Position numbers and translations under genes: made by a program
In this document: positions 7,776 through 17,113 of the stretch, piece after piece
How positions within the stretch are numbered: position 1 is the first letter of the stretch
How the letters are laid out: each line of letters begins with the position of its first letter
Notes under the pieces: generated by a model
Told to the model about the DNA's origin: nothing
Databases searched by the model: none
What the model saw: the letters and a program-made list of their open reading frames with translations, nothing else
NCBI GenBank assembly: GCA_029319145.1
Contig: CP119753.1
Coordinates: 930,001 to 994,000, forward strand
Length of the DNA stretch: 64,000 bases
Source of the DNA: Microbacter sp. GSS18
GTDB lineage: Bacteria > Actinomycetota > Actinomycetes > Actinomycetales > Microbacteriaceae
Direction of reading: 5' to 3'

Positions 7776-9113
7776 ATGGCGGACGCAGTGGTGGCAGTGG
7801 CGCTGCCGGCATGGGTCGAGCCCGCGGTCGCGCACGGACGCCTGTTCGCACGGCGGACGGACGTCTTCTGGCTCGACGCCGGGCCCTCGGCGGCACGCGG
7901 ATGGAGCTACCTGGGCACGGGGACGGCGGAGTCGGACAACGAGGCTGTGCGCTCGGTCGTGCTCGCCGACGCCGCCGGTGCCGCGCCGTGGCCGGCCGGT
8001 CCCTTCCGCGGCGGATGGGTCGGCTGGATCCCCTACGAGGAGGGTGCCGCCGCGGCGGGGGCGCAGGTCCTCGCGGCCCCCGCCGGCGGCGTGGGCGAGC
8101 GGTGGATCCGCGCCGAGGAGTGGCTCGCGTTCGATCATGCGGGCGGGCGCGTGTGGGCCGTCGCATCCGCGGGCCGGGCGCGCGGGCTGGCAGAAGAGGC
8201 GGCGGGACTGCCCGCCCGCGACGGCGCCGCGGCACCGCGGCACGGCGTCGCGCCGCAGCCGGCGACGTCGGCCCGTCACCGGCCGGACGAGTACGCCGCG
8301 CTCATCGAGGCGTGCCGAGACGCCATCCGCGAGGGCGACGCGTATCAGCTGTGCCTGACCACGCGGTTCTCGGTGCCCGGCGCGCACGACCCGGACGAGG
8401 TCTTCGCACGCCTGAGGACGGCGCACCCCGCGCCCTTCGGCGCGCTCATCCGCTCCGACGGGGACGCGCTGGTCAGTGCCAGCCCCGAGAGCTTCCTGCG
8501 CGTGCGCAGCGGCAGGGTCTCGACGTCGCCGATCAAGGGCACCCGGCGCCGCGGGGCGACCGACGCCGAGGATGCGCGCCTCGTCGAGGAGCTCGTGTCG
8601 GACCCGAAGGAGCGGGCCGAGAACGTCATGATCGTCGATCTCATGCGCAACGACCTGTCGCGCGTCTGCCTCGCCGGCACCGTCGCCGTCGAGAGGCTGT
8701 TCGAGGTCGAGACGCATCCCGCCGTCCACCAGCTCGTCAGCGTCGTCGCGGGCGCGCTGGAGCCGGGGACCACGGTCGGCGGACTGCTGGACGCGGCGTT
8801 CCCTGCGGGCAGCATGACCGGCACGCCGAAGCTGGCGGCGATGAACCTGCTCCGCGGCCTCGAACAGGCCCCGCGCGGCGTGTACTCGGGCTGCTTCGGC
8901 TGGGTGGGCCGCGACGGCTCGGTCGATCTCGGGATGGTGATCCGCTCGATCGTCTTCGGCGCGGACGGGGCCTCGGTGGGGGCGGGCGGCGGGATCACGT
9001 GGCGGTCGGTGGCCCGCGCCGAGGTCGCCGAGGTCGCGCTGAAGGCCCGGGGGCCGCTCGCCGCCCTCGGAGCGCGGCTTCCGGACGCCTGGCTGGAGGT
9101 GGGTGTCGGGTAA
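7776..9113 (+). CDS. pabB: Chorismate-binding protein, aminodeoxychorismate synthase component I
   Basis: PabB aminates chorismate to 4-amino-4-deoxychorismate for folate. The 445-residue protein has the chorismate-binding domain in its C-terminal half: SPIKGTRRR at about 252-260, then VSDPKERAENVMIVDLMRND, VETHPAVHQL, FPAGSMTGTPK and GVYSGCFGW. PIKGT at the position where TrpE has PIRGT favours PabB over anthranilate synthase. There is no adjacent pabA or pabC in the window, so the amidotransferase partner must be elsewhere. The TAA stop overlaps the putative leuS -10. I am less sure of PabB versus a salicylate or isochorismate relative. Confidence 0.85.
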   Translation: MADAVVAVALPAWVEPAVAHGRLFARRTDVFWLDAGPSAARGWSYLGTGTAESDNEAVRSVVLADAAGAAPWPAGPFRGGWVGWIPYEEGAAAAGAQVLAAPAGGVGERWIRAEEWLAFDHAGGRVWAVASAGRARGLAEEAAGLPARDGAAAPRHGVAPQPATSARHRPDEYAALIEACRDAIREGDAYQLCLTTRFSVPGAHDPDEVFARLRTAHPAPFGALIRSDGDALVSASPESFLRVRSGRVSTSPIKGTRRRGATDAEDARLVEELVSDPKERAENVMIVDLMRNDLSRVCLAGTVAVERLFEVETHPAVHQLVSVVAGALEPGTTVGGLLDAAFPAGSMTGTPKLAAMNLLRGLEQAPRGVYSGCFGWVGRDGSVDLGMVIRSIVFGADGASVGAGGGITWRSVARAEVAEVALKARGPLAALGARLPDAWLEVGVG

Positions 9114-9116
9114 CCT
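9111..9116 (+). promoter_or_regulatory. -10 box (TAACCT) for leuS, overlapping the pabB stop
   Basis: TAACCT includes the pabB TAA stop. It implies a leader of about 45 nt before GTG 9168. The leader holds a six-bp hairpin, GGTGCG (9121-9126) with CGCACC (9142-9147). Confidence 0.5.
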
Positions 9117-9167
9117 GGAAGGTGCGCCTTCGCGTGTTCCCCGCACCCCACGATTGGTACCCCACCC

Positions 9168-11753
9168 GTGAGCCAGACCATGCCCGACACCTCTGCGCCC
9201 GCCGACGCCGCCTTCGATCCCCACGCCCTGCAGGCGAAGTGGCAGGAGCGCTGGGAACAGGCCGATCCCTTCCGCGCCGGAGGGGATGACGATGCGCGCC
9301 CGCGCAAGTACGTCCTCGCGATGTTCCCCTACCCGTCGGGTGACCTCCACATGGGGCACGCCGAGAACTATCTCTACTCCGACATCGTCGCGCGTGCGTG
9401 GCGTCACCGCGGCTACAACGTCCTGAACCCGATCGGTTGGGACTCGTTCGGCCTGCCCGCCGAGAACGCGGCGATCAAGCGCGGCGCGGACCCCCGCGAG
9501 TGGACCTACGCCAACATCGCACAGCAGGCCGAGGGCTTCCGCGCCTACGGCGTGTCGTTCGACTGGAGCCGCGTGCTGCGCACGAGCGACCCCGAGTACT
9601 ACCGGTGGAATCAGTGGCTGTTCCAGCGGATGGCCGAGCGCGGACTGGCCTACCGCAAGGAGAGCCCGGTCAACTGGTGCACCAACGACCAGACCGTGCT
9701 CGCCAATGAGCAGGTCGTCGATGGGCACTGCGAGCGCTGCGGCGCCGAGGTCGTGAAGAAGAAGCTCACGCAGTGGTACTTCAAGATCACCGACTACGCC
9801 GACCGTCTGCTCGACGACCTGAACCAGCTCGAGGGGTTCTGGCCGCAGAAGGTCATCCAGATGCAGCGCAACTGGATCGGCCGCTCGGTCGGCGCCGACA
9901 TCGACTTCGAGATCGAGGGACGCGACGAGAAGGTCACGGTCTTCTCCACGCGCCCCGACACGCTGCACGGTGCGACGTTCTTCGTCGTCGCGCCCGACAG
10001 CGACCTGGCCGCCGAGCTGGTGGCCGGCGGCTCCGCCGAGGTGCAGGAGCGGTTCCGCACCTACCTGGACTCCGTGCAGCGCGAGACCGACATCGAGCGC
10101 CAGAGCACCGATCGCCCCAAGACCGGCGTGTTCCTGGAGCGCTGGGCCGTGAACCCCGTCAACGGCGAGCGCCTGCCGATCTGGGCGGCCGACTACGTCC
10201 TCGCCGAGTACGGTCACGGCGCCGTCATGGCGGTGCCCGCTCACGATCAGCGCGATCTTGACTTCGCGCGCGCGTTCGACCTGCCGGTGAAGGTCGTCGT
10301 GGACACGACCGCGCCGATCACCGGTGCGATCCCGGTCATCGAGCTCGACGACAACGGCGACCCCATCGATCCGGCACTCGGCGGCGACGGTCTGGACGAC
10401 ATCGACCCGTCGCGCACCGGCGTCGCCCTGACGGGTGAAGGGCGCATGGTCAACTCGGGCGCCCTGGACGGCCTGTCCAAGCGCAACGCGATCGCTCGCA
10501 TGATCGACATCCTCGAGACGGCCGGGGCCGGGCGTGCGGCCAAGACGTACCGGCTGCGCGACTGGCTGATCTCGCGCCAGCGCTTCTGGGGAACGCCCAT
10601 TCCCATGGTGCACACCGAGGACGGGCGCATCGTGCCCGTCCCGGACGAGCAGCTGCCGCTGGTCCTGCCCGACGCCAAGGGCCTGGACCTCACGCCCAAG
10701 GGCACGTCGCCCCTCGGGGGCGCGGGGGAGTGGATGGCCACCGTCGACCCCGAGACCGGCGAGCCGGCGCTGCGCGACCCCGACACGATGGACACGTTCG
10801 TCGACAGCTCGTGGTACTTCCTGCGCTTCCTGGCGCCGGGCAGCGCCACCGAGCCGTTCCCGGTCCGCGAGGCTGCCAAGTGGGCTCCCGTGGACTTCTA
10901 CATCGGCGGCGTCGAGCACGCGATCCTGCACCTGCTGTACGCCCGATTCGTCACGAAGGTCCTGTGCGACATGGGCCTGGTGGACTTCACCGAGCCCTTC
11001 ACGAACCTCATCAACCAGGGCATGGTGATCCTCGGCGGCGCCAAGATGTCCAAGAGCAAGGGCAACCTGGTGCTGTTCCAGGAGGAGCTGGACGCTCACG
11101 GCGCCGACGCGCTGCGCGTCGCCCTCGCGTTCGCGGGCCCCGTCGAGGACGACAAGGACTGGAACGACGTCTCGACGACCGGCGCGCAGAAGTTCCTGGC
11201 GCGTGCGCTGCGCGTCGCGGCGGATGTCACGAGCGGTCCCGACGCGGTGTGGGCCGAGGGCGACGCGTCGCTTCGGCGCGTCACGCACCGTCTGCTGGCC
11301 GACGTCGCAGGACTCATCGACCAGACGAAGTTCAACGTCGTCGTCGCACGCCTCATGGAGCTGGTCAACGCGACGCGCAAGGCGATCGACTCCGGCGCCG
11401 GCGCCGCGGACCCCGCCGTGCGCGAGGCCGCCGAGGCGACCGCCATGATCCTGGATCTCGTCGCGCCGCACACGGCGGAGGAGATGTGGGAGATGCTCGG
11501 CTACCCGCCCTTCGTGGGACTCGTGCCGTGGCGCAACCCCGACCCGACCCTCCTGGTCGAGGAGTCGGTGACTGCGGTGGTCCAGATCGACGGCAAGGTC
11601 CGCGCGACGATGCAGGTTCCGGCGCGCATCGACTCCGACGAGCTGGAGCGCCTCGCGCGCGCCGATGAGCGCGTGCTCCGCTCGCTCGGCGATCGGCCGA
11701 TCGTGCGTGCGATCGTCCGGGCCCCGAAGGTCGTCAGCTTCAGCACCCGCTGA
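9168..11753 (+). CDS. leuS: Leucyl-tRNA synthetase
   Basis: LeuS charges tRNA-Leu. The 861-residue class I synthetase has the HIGH-type motif HMGH at residues 61-64 ([16 protein letters not shown]), the editing domain with the conserved Thr-rich stretch ([14 protein letters not shown]), and KMSKS at residues 626-630 followed by KGN. The C-terminal anticodon-binding and tRNA-binding parts are intact. The GTG at 9168 precedes a second Met (residue 5), which is an alternative start. It appears monocistronic. Confidence 0.97.
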   Translation: MSQTMPDTSAPADAAFDPHALQAKWQERWEQADPFRAGGDDDARPRKYVLAMFPYPSGDLHMGHAENYLYSDIVARAWRHRGYNVLNPIGWDSFGLPAENAAIKRGADPREWTYANIAQQAEGFRAYGVSFDWSRVLRTSDPEYYRWNQWLFQRMAERGLAYRKESPVNWCTNDQTVLANEQVVDGHCERCGAEVVKKKLTQWYFKITDYADRLLDDLNQLEGFWPQKVIQMQRNWIGRSVGADIDFEIEGRDEKVTVFSTRPDTLHGATFFVVAPDSDLAAELVAGGSAEVQERFRTYLDSVQRETDIERQSTDRPKTGVFLERWAVNPVNGERLPIWAADYVLAEYGHGAVMAVPAHDQRDLDFARAFDLPVKVVVDTTAPITGAIPVIELDDNGDPIDPALGGDGLDDIDPSRTGVALTGEGRMVNSGALDGLSKRNAIARMIDILETAGAGRAAKTYRLRDWLISRQRFWGTPIPMVHTEDGRIVPVPDEQLPLVLPDAKGLDLTPKGTSPLGGAGEWMATVDPETGEPALRDPDTMDTFVDSSWYFLRFLAPGSATEPFPVREAAKWAPVDFYIGGVEHAILHLLYARFVTKVLCDMGLVDFTEPFTNLINQGMVILGGAKMSKSKGNLVLFQEELDAHGADALRVALAFAGPVEDDKDWNDVSTTGAQKFLARALRVAADVTSGPDAVWAEGDASLRRVTHRLLADVAGLIDQTKFNVVVARLMELVNATRKAIDSGAGAADPAVREAAEATAMILDLVAPHTAEEMWEMLGYPPFVGLVPWRNPDPTLLVEESVTAVVQIDGKVRATMQVPARIDSDELERLARADERVLRSLGDRPIVRAIVRAPKVVSFSTR

Positions 11754-11832
11754 GTCTCCTCCCCAACCGCATCTCGCCGAGGGCGATCCACCGATCGCCT
11801 GCGGCGGGACCGGCGGGGGTAGGCGCCCGCCG

Positions 11833-11838
11833 TAGCGT
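11833..11838 (+). promoter_or_regulatory. -10 box (TAGCGT) for comEA-comEC
   Basis: TAGCGT ends 6 nt before GTG 11845, a leaderless position. Confidence 0.6.
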
Positions 11839-11844
11839 GCGGGC

Positions 11845-12447
11845 GTGGACAACGATTCCGGGGCCGCGCCTCCGCACGCACGTCGTCGCCTGGGCGTCGG
11901 CGCCGCCGTGGCGCTGGTGCTCGCGGCGCTGACCGTGACGGTGGTCGTCGGCGTCGTCCGCTCGGCGTTCGTCCCGGTGGCCGAGTTCGACGCCCCCGAG
12001 GCGACGCCGGGGGACGCGGTCGCTCCCGTGGGCGTCTACGTGCATGTCTCCGGCGCCGTCGCCCAGCCGGGACTGTACGTCCTGGACTCCGGATCCCGCG
12101 TCGTCGACGCCGTCGCCGCAGCGGGCGGGCTCGCCGCCGACGCCGACCCCGACGGTGTGAATCTGGCGCGATCGGTCTCCGACGGCGAGCAGCTGCGCGT
12201 GCCGCGCGAGGGCGAAGCCGACACGGGGTCGGGGCACGCCGGGGTGGACCCCGACGGCCGGGTCGACCTGAACACGGCGGACGTCGCCGCGCTCGAGACC
12301 CTGCCGCGTGTCGGGCCCGCGCTCGCCCAGCGGATCATCGAGTGGCGCGAGGCCAACGGCGGCTTCACGAGCGTCGACGACCTGCTGGCGGTCTCGGGGT
12401 TCGGGGAGAAGATGGTCGCGTCGCTGCGTGACCTCGTCACGGTGTGA
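11845..12447 (+). CDS. comEA: ComEA-like DNA-binding protein
   Basis: ComEA binds double-stranded DNA outside the membrane for uptake. The 200-residue protein has a basic N-terminus, one membrane helix at about 16-36, an SLBB domain (VYVHVSGAVAQPGLYVLDSG at about 64-83), a linker, and a helix-hairpin-helix pair at about 137-197 (DLNTADVAALETLPRVGPALAQRIIEWRE, then DDLLAVSGFGEKMV). Domain order and length are typical. comEC follows after 7 nt, so they form the usual comEA-comEC operon. Natural competence is not established for this lineage. The pair is widely kept regardless. Confidence 0.92.
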   Translation: MDNDSGAAPPHARRRLGVGAAVALVLAALTVTVVVGVVRSAFVPVAEFDAPEATPGDAVAPVGVYVHVSGAVAQPGLYVLDSGSRVVDAVAAAGGLAADADPDGVNLARSVSDGEQLRVPREGEADTGSGHAGVDPDGRVDLNTADVAALETLPRVGPALAQRIIEWREANGGFTSVDDLLAVSGFGEKMVASLRDLVTV

Positions 12448-12454
12448 TCCGCGC

Positions 12455-14788
12455 GTGCGCGTCCATCGTCTGATCCCGGCGGCCGCGCTGGCGTGGGTCG
12501 CCGCCGCGATCTGCACCGCCTGGACGGCGTGGGCGCTCCCCGTGGCGATCGGCGGGTGGTGCGCCGCAGGGGGCGCCGCGGGCGCCGCGGTGCTCGCGGC
12601 GCGCGCGGGCCCTCGTCGCGCGTGGGCGATCGCCGCGCTTTCGCTTGCGCTGGCGGCGGCCGCGGCGACGCAGGTCGCCGCCGTCGCTCCCGGGCGCGAC
12701 GCCATCGGCGACCTGCCGGTCTACGGCGGGCGCCCGGTCGTGGTCACGGCGACGGTCGCGGGCAAGGTCGAGCCGTGGGGCGAGGACTCCCGTGCCTTCG
12801 ACGCCGTCGTCTCCCGCGTCGACTCCGGCGAGCGGTCGTTCGCCGTGGGCGCCCGCGCGGTCGTGACGGTGAGCCGGGGCGCCGCGGATGCCGCGACCTC
12901 GCTGGACGTCGGCGCCGTGGTGCGCGTCCCGGGCACCCTGAGGCCGCTCTCGGGGCCCGACCGGGCCGTGCTGGAGGTCGCCGGCGACGAGACGATCACC
13001 GTCGTGCGCGCGCCGCGGGGTTTCCTCGCCGTCCTGTCGGGCCTGCGCAGCGGACTGACGGCACGCGCGGCGGCGCTGCCGGGGGCGGGGGCGGAGCTCA
13101 TCCCCGGGCTTGCGGTCGGCGACACCGGGGCGGTGAGCGCGGACCTGGACCGCGCGATGAAGACGTCGTCGCTGTCGCACCTGACCGCCGTGTCGGGCGC
13201 CAACTGCGCACTCGTGGTGGGGCTCGCGTACGCGCTGCTGTCCGCCGTCTCCGCGCCGCGCTGGGGCCGGGTCGCCGGCGGGGCGCTGGCCCTCGCGGGG
13301 TTCGTGTGCCTGGTCACCCCGGAGCCGAGCGTCGTGCGGGCCGCGACGATGGCGGCCATCGCGATGCTGTCCGCGCTCACCGGCCGCGGCGCGGCGGGGG
13401 TATCGATCCTGTCGCTCGCGGTCGCGCTCGTGCTGGCGGTCGATCCCTGGCTGGCCGCGTCGCTCGGGTTCGCCCTCTCGGTCGCCGCGACGGCGGCGCT
13501 CCTCGTCCTCGCGCGACCGCTGGGGCACTCGCTCGAGCGGAGTCTCCCGCGAGTCCTCGCGTGGCTGCTGGCGGTGCCGGCGGCGGCGCAGATCGCGTGC
13601 GGCCCGCTCATCGTGCTGATCGACCCCAACGTCTCGGCCTACGGGATCGTGGCGAATCTGCTGGCCGCCCCCGCCGCGCCCGCTGCCACCGTGCTGGGGC
13701 TCCTGGCCTGCCTGGCCGCCCCGCTGCCGCTTCTGGCCGACGGTCTGGCGGCGCTGGCGTGGGTGCCGGCGACGTGGGTCGCCGTGACGGCTCAGACCTT
13801 CGCGGGCCTTCCGGGGAGCACCTTGGCGTGGTTGAGCGGGATACCCGGCGCACTGGGGCTCGCCCTGGCGGGGGCGATCGTGGTCGTGGCCGCCGTTCCC
13901 CTCGGGCGCGCGCGTGCGGCGCGTGCGATCCGGGCGGCGGCGGTCGTCGCCGTGCTGGGCGGCCTGGGGGCCGTGGCCGGGGCCTCGGCGCTGGCGGCCT
14001 GGGGCGCTCGAGCGGGTGTGCCGGCCGCGTGGCGCATGTTCGTGTGCGATGTCGGCCAGGGGGACGCCCTGCTGCTGCGTTCGGAGGGTGCCGTCGCCCT
14101 CGTCGACACCGGAGAGGATCCCCGGGCTCTCGGGACCTGTCTGCGGCTGGCCGGTGTCACAGCGATCGACATGCTCGTCCTGACGCACTTCGACGCCGAC
14201 CACGCCGGGGCGGCGGAGTCGCTGGCAGGGCGGGTCGGGTTCGTGCTGCACGGCCCGGTCGACGACCGCGGCCGCAGGACACTCGCGGCCCTGGCCGCCG
14301 GGGGAGCGCGGCACAGCGAGGCCGCCGCCGGCATGAGCGGTCGCCTGGGAGCCGCGCATTGGCGCGTGCTGTGGCCACGGGCCGGTTCGCGGGTGTTCGG
14401 CGCGGGCAACGACGCGAGCGTCGTCCTCGACGTCCGGGGCGGCGGGCTGCCGCCGGCCGTGCTCCTGGGCGATCTGTCCGCCGCACCGCAGGGCGCGCTC
14501 GCCCGCTCGGGCGCGCTCGGCGGCCCCGCCGTGGTCGTGAAGGTGGCGCACCACGGCAGCGCCGATCAGGATGCCGCCCTCTACGAGCTGATCGGCGCAC
14601 CGGTCGGCGTCGTGTCGGTCGGTGCGGGCAACCCCCACGGTCACCCGCGGGCCGCTGCGCTCGACCTGCTCGAGGAGCTCGGGGTGCGCGTGCTCCGCAC
14701 CGACCGGCTCGGCGCCCTCGCCCTGTGGGAGGAGGGCGGACGCGTTCGCGTCTGGAGCGAGCGCGGCGAGGTCGGTGCCCCTGGCTAG
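12455..14788 (+). CDS. comEC: ComEC/Rec2-family DNA uptake channel with metallo-beta-lactamase domain
   Basis: ComEC is the predicted membrane channel for incoming single-stranded DNA. I chose GTG 12455, seven nt after the comEA stop; an upstream frame through comEA would be longer. The 777-residue protein has N-terminal helices and a DUF4131-like soluble segment. The competence domain follows, with HLTAVSGANCALVVGLAYALL at about 240-260. At the C-terminus is a metallo-beta-lactamase domain with DVGQGDALLLRSEG at about 531, LTHFDADHAG at about 575 (HxDxDH) and VKVAHHGSADQD. All three parts are intact. Confidence 0.92.
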   Translation: MRVHRLIPAAALAWVAAAICTAWTAWALPVAIGGWCAAGGAAGAAVLAARAGPRRAWAIAALSLALAAAAATQVAAVAPGRDAIGDLPVYGGRPVVVTATVAGKVEPWGEDSRAFDAVVSRVDSGERSFAVGARAVVTVSRGAADAATSLDVGAVVRVPGTLRPLSGPDRAVLEVAGDETITVVRAPRGFLAVLSGLRSGLTARAAALPGAGAELIPGLAVGDTGAVSADLDRAMKTSSLSHLTAVSGANCALVVGLAYALLSAVSAPRWGRVAGGALALAGFVCLVTPEPSVVRAATMAAIAMLSALTGRGAAGVSILSLAVALVLAVDPWLAASLGFALSVAATAALLVLARPLGHSLERSLPRVLAWLLAVPAAAQIACGPLIVLIDPNVSAYGIVANLLAAPAAPAATVLGLLACLAAPLPLLADGLAALAWVPATWVAVTAQTFAGLPGSTLAWLSGIPGALGLALAGAIVVVAAVPLGRARAARAIRAAAVVAVLGGLGAVAGASALAAWGARAGVPAAWRMFVCDVGQGDALLLRSEGAVALVDTGEDPRALGTCLRLAGVTAIDMLVLTHFDADHAGAAESLAGRVGFVLHGPVDDRGRRTLAALAAGGARHSEAAAGMSGRLGAAHWRVLWPRAGSRVFGAGNDASVVLDVRGGGLPPAVLLGDLSAAPQGALARSGALGGPAVVVKVAHHGSADQDAALYELIGAPVGVVSVGAGNPHGHPRAAALDLLEELGVRVLRTDRLGALALWEEGGRVRVWSERGEVGAPG

Positions 14789-14791
14789 GCT
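14786..14791 (+). promoter_or_regulatory. -10 box (TAGGCT) for holA
   Basis: TAGGCT ends 6 nt before ATG 14798 and overlaps the comEC TAG stop. Confidence 0.6.
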
Positions 14792-14797
14792 GGTCAT

Positions 14798-15838
14798 ATG
14801 GCACCCTCCCCGCGTCGACGCACGCCGGCCGCGTCCCGCTCCGCGATCCCGCAGCTGTCGTGGCGGTCGCCGCAGCCGGCTCCCGTCGTGCTGGTGTCCG
14901 GACCAGAAGAGGTGTGCGCTGAGCGCGCCATGACCGGCATCCGCGACTACCTGCGCGCCGAGGACGCGAGTCTCGAGGTGTCGGATCTGCGAGCCGACGA
15001 CTACGAGCCGGGGTCGCTGCTCGCACTGACGTCGCCGAGCCTGTTCGGCGAGCCACGGCTCGTGCGGATCACGGGCGTCGAGAAGTGCTCGGACGCGTTC
15101 CTGACCGAGGCGATCGCCTACCTCGATACGCCGCAGGAGGGCGCGACGGTCGTGCTCCGCCACACGGGTGCGAGCGTGCGCGGCAAGAAGCTCCTCGAGG
15201 CGGTGCGCGCCGGCACCGGCGGCGGCGTCGAGGTGCCGTGCCCGGCGCTCAAGCGCGACAGCGATCGGTACGACTTCGCCGCCGAGGAGTTCACCTCGGT
15301 CGGACGACGCATCGCCCCGGCCGCCCTGCGGGCGCTGGTCTCGGCGTTCTCGGACGACCTCACCGAGCTCGCCGCAGCCTGCCAGCAGCTGATCGCAGAC
15401 GTCCCGGGCGACATCGGCGAGCAGATCGTCCAGCGCTACTACGGCGGCCGCGTCGAGATCTCGGCGTTCACCGTCGCCGACACCGCCATCGCCGGTCGCT
15501 ACGGCGACGCGCTGGTGGCCCTGCGCCACGCCCTCGCGTCGGGCGCGGATCCCGTTCCGATGGTGGCGGCGATCGCGTCCAAGCTGCGCACCATGGCGCG
15601 CGTCGCCGGCAGCCGCGAGCCGTCGCGCGCCCTCGCGGCCCGCCTCGGGCTCAAGGACTGGCAGGTCGACCGCGCGCGGCGCGATCTCGCCGGCTGGTCG
15701 GATGCGACGCTCGGGATGGCGATCCAGGCGGCGGCACGGGCCGATGCCGAGGTGAAGGGCGGCTCCCGCGATGCGGTCTTCTCGCTCGAGCGCCTCGTCA
15801 CCGTCGTCGCGACCAGATCCGCCTACGCAGCGGGCTGA
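14798..15838 (+). CDS. holA: DNA polymerase III subunit delta
   Basis: HolA is the delta subunit of the clamp loader and opens the beta clamp. The 346-residue protein has the family N-terminal AAA-like fold (APVVLVSGPEEVCAERA at about 28-44, LFGEPRLVRITGVE at about 82-95). Its middle and C-terminal helices include YYGGRVEISAFTVADTAIAG and the conserved KLRTMARVAG stretch. Length is typical. The comEA-comEC-holA-rpsT order is common in Gram-positive bacteria. A -10 box 6 nt before the ATG suggests independent, leaderless expression. Confidence 0.94.
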   Translation: MAPSPRRRTPAASRSAIPQLSWRSPQPAPVVLVSGPEEVCAERAMTGIRDYLRAEDASLEVSDLRADDYEPGSLLALTSPSLFGEPRLVRITGVEKCSDAFLTEAIAYLDTPQEGATVVLRHTGASVRGKKLLEAVRAGTGGGVEVPCPALKRDSDRYDFAAEEFTSVGRRIAPAALRALVSAFSDDLTELAAACQQLIADVPGDIGEQIVQRYYGGRVEISAFTVADTAIAGRYGDALVALRHALASGADPVPMVAAIASKLRTMARVAGSREPSRALAARLGLKDWQVDRARRDLAGWSDATLGMAIQAAARADAEVKGGSRDAVFSLERLVTVVATRSAYAAG

Positions 15839-15862
15839 CGGGCCGCTTCGGCGCACAGAGAC

Positions 15863-15898
15863 GACGAAGGCCCGCCCCCTGCGGGACGGGCCTTCGTC
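15863..15898. terminator. Bidirectional terminator between holA and rpsT
   Basis: A 12-bp perfect stem (GACGAAGGCCCG / CGGGCCTTCGTC) at 15863-15874 and 15887-15898, lying between two convergent genes. Confidence 0.85.
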
Positions 15899-15911
15899 AG
15901 AGAAGTGGGGC

Positions 15912-16172
15912 TCAGAGGCCCGAGACCTGCTTCGCGATCGCCGACTTGCGGTTCGCGGCCTGGTTCTTGTGGATGACGCCCTTGCTCACGGCCTTGTCGA
16001 GCTTCTTGGCGGCCGAGGTGAGGGCCTTCTCGGCGGCGGCCTTGTCGCCGGCTGCCACGGCCGCGCGGGTGCGACGCACCGCGGTCTTCAGCTCGCTCTT
16101 GACGGCCTTGTTGCGCTCGTGGGCCTTCTCGTTGGTCTTGTTGCGCTTGATCTGCGACTTGATGTTCGCCAC
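15912..16172 (-). CDS. rpsT: 30S ribosomal protein S20
   Basis: S20 binds 16S rRNA early in small-subunit assembly. The 86-residue protein starts [23 protein letters not shown] and contains [20 protein letters not shown] near the C-terminus, both diagnostic of the family. The GTG at 16172 gives the normal length. In-frame codons further upstream encode non-family sequence. A leader of about 100 nt lies upstream. The gene is convergent with holA and shares its terminator. Confidence 0.97.
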   Translation of the reverse strand: MANIKSQIKRNKTNEKAHERNKAVKSELKTAVRRTRAAVAAGDKAAAEKALTSAAKKLDKAVSKGVIHKNQAANRKSAIAKQVSGL

Positions 16173-16280
16173 GTGTCGACGTTCTTTCGTTCTGAGGTGA
16201 TCGATGGAAGGTGCCGGGTGGCAGGAGAGGGATGCCGCACGGCGGTCGTGAGGGAGAACCCACACGCAAGCCAAACAAGG

Positions 16281-16286
16281 ATTCTA
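16281..16286 (-). promoter_or_regulatory. -10 box (TAGAAT) for rpsT
   Basis: On the minus strand TAGAAT sits about 108 nt before the rpsT start. It immediately follows the stop of the upstream hydrolase gene. The long AT-richer leader fits a regulated ribosomal-protein mRNA. Confidence 0.55.
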
Positions 16287-17006
16287 TCAGGTCTGTCGAA
16301 CCGTTGCGATCGCGAGGTCGAGGAGCGCGTTGAACACGCGTGGTCGCATCGCCGTGACGAGGTGCGTCGTGCGCGGGACGACGATGAGCTCGGCCTGCGG
16401 CGCCTCGCGGGCGAAGAGCCGCTCGTTCACGCGCAGCTGATCGTATTGGCCGTTGATGAACCACAGCGGAACATCGATCCGGCGCAGCGCCGTCAGGAGG
16501 TCGAGCACCGACAGGCTGCGCAGGGCGTCGTCCTGGGCGTCGTACGCGTAGCCGCCCGCGCCGAAGTCACTGCGCGTCTCCGCCGGGAGGGTCCGATCGA
16601 GCACCCGATCGGTCATCCACTGCCCGCGTCCGGGGAGCGCGTCGAATCCGCGCGCCAGCAGCCGGTAGGCGGCCAGGCCCGCGCCGCGGGGGATCGCCGT
16701 GCACGACGCGGCGATGAAGGCGGCGACCGGCGGCGGATCGGAGGCGCCGACGTACTCGATCGAGAGCAGGCCGCCCATCGAATGGCCCGCCAGCAGGACC
16801 GGTCCGCGACGAGCGGCATCGCGCACCGCCGCGTCGATCGTCGCGAACGCGCCCTCGAGCGTGAAGAGCTCGTCGCGCCGCCGGCCGTGGCCGGGCAGAT
16901 CGACCGCCGCGACCGCCGTTCCCTGCTCGTGCAGGTGGGCGACCTGCGAGCGCCACATCGTGGCGGACGTGCGGATGCCGTGGACGAGGACCACCTGCAC
17001 GCTCAC
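16287..17006 (-). CDS. Alpha/beta hydrolase
   Basis: The 239-residue protein has the alpha/beta-hydrolase layout. VLVHGIRTSATMW near residue 7 gives the oxyanion region, and VDLPGHGRR near 35 is also conserved. GHSMGG at about 73-78 is the nucleophile elbow (Ser). The acid Asp lies in NGQYDQLRV near 190, and His in TTHLV near 217. It has no signal peptide, so it is cytoplasmic. The substrate is unknown. The GTG start at 17006 is supported by a TACGGT box 6 nt upstream. It is divergent from lepA. Confidence 0.88.
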   Translation of the reverse strand: MSVQVVLVHGIRTSATMWRSQVAHLHEQGTAVAAVDLPGHGRRRDELFTLEGAFATIDAAVRDAARRGPVLLAGHSMGGLLSIEYVGASDPPPVAAFIAASCTAIPRGAGLAAYRLLARGFDALPGRGQWMTDRVLDRTLPAETRSDFGAGGYAYDAQDDALRSLSVLDLLTALRRIDVPLWFINGQYDQLRVNERLFAREAPQAELIVVPRTTHLVTAMRPRVFNALLDLAIATVRQT

Positions 17007-17012
17007 ACCTCC

Positions 17013-17018
17013 ACCGTA
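17013..17018 (-). promoter_or_regulatory. -10 box (TACGGT), leaderless position
   Basis: On the minus strand TACGGT ends 6 nt before GTG 17006. Confidence 0.6.
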
Positions 17019-17098
17019 CGTCCGAGGCGCCGCGGGCGGCGCGGACGGCCCCGCCTCGGTGAGCCGGGCGGGACGGCGGGGTCACAGGCGGGCACCGG

Positions 17099-17104
17099 TA
17101 GACT
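17099..17104 (+). promoter_or_regulatory. -10 box (TAGACT) for lepA
   Basis: TAGACT ends 9 nt before ATG 17114, which gives a leaderless or 2-3 nt leader transcript. Confidence 0.55.
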
Positions 17105-17113
17105 TCTGCGGAC

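Noticed and set aside
9117..9167. A T-box or leucine leader peptide upstream of leuS.
   Set aside because: The leader is about 50 nt, too short for a T-box, and has no short frame with Leu codons.
7743..11852. A continuous minus-strand open frame of over 1300 codons opposite pabB and leuS.
   Set aside because: It is antisense to two well-supported enzymes, is rich in Arg, His, Gly and Val repeats typical of reverse frames at high GC, and has no domain or ribosome binding site.
12437..15856. A long minus-strand open frame opposite comEC and holA.
   Set aside because: Composition is Arg/Gly/Asp-rich with no motif, and both plus-strand genes are full length with clear domains, so this is a coding shadow.
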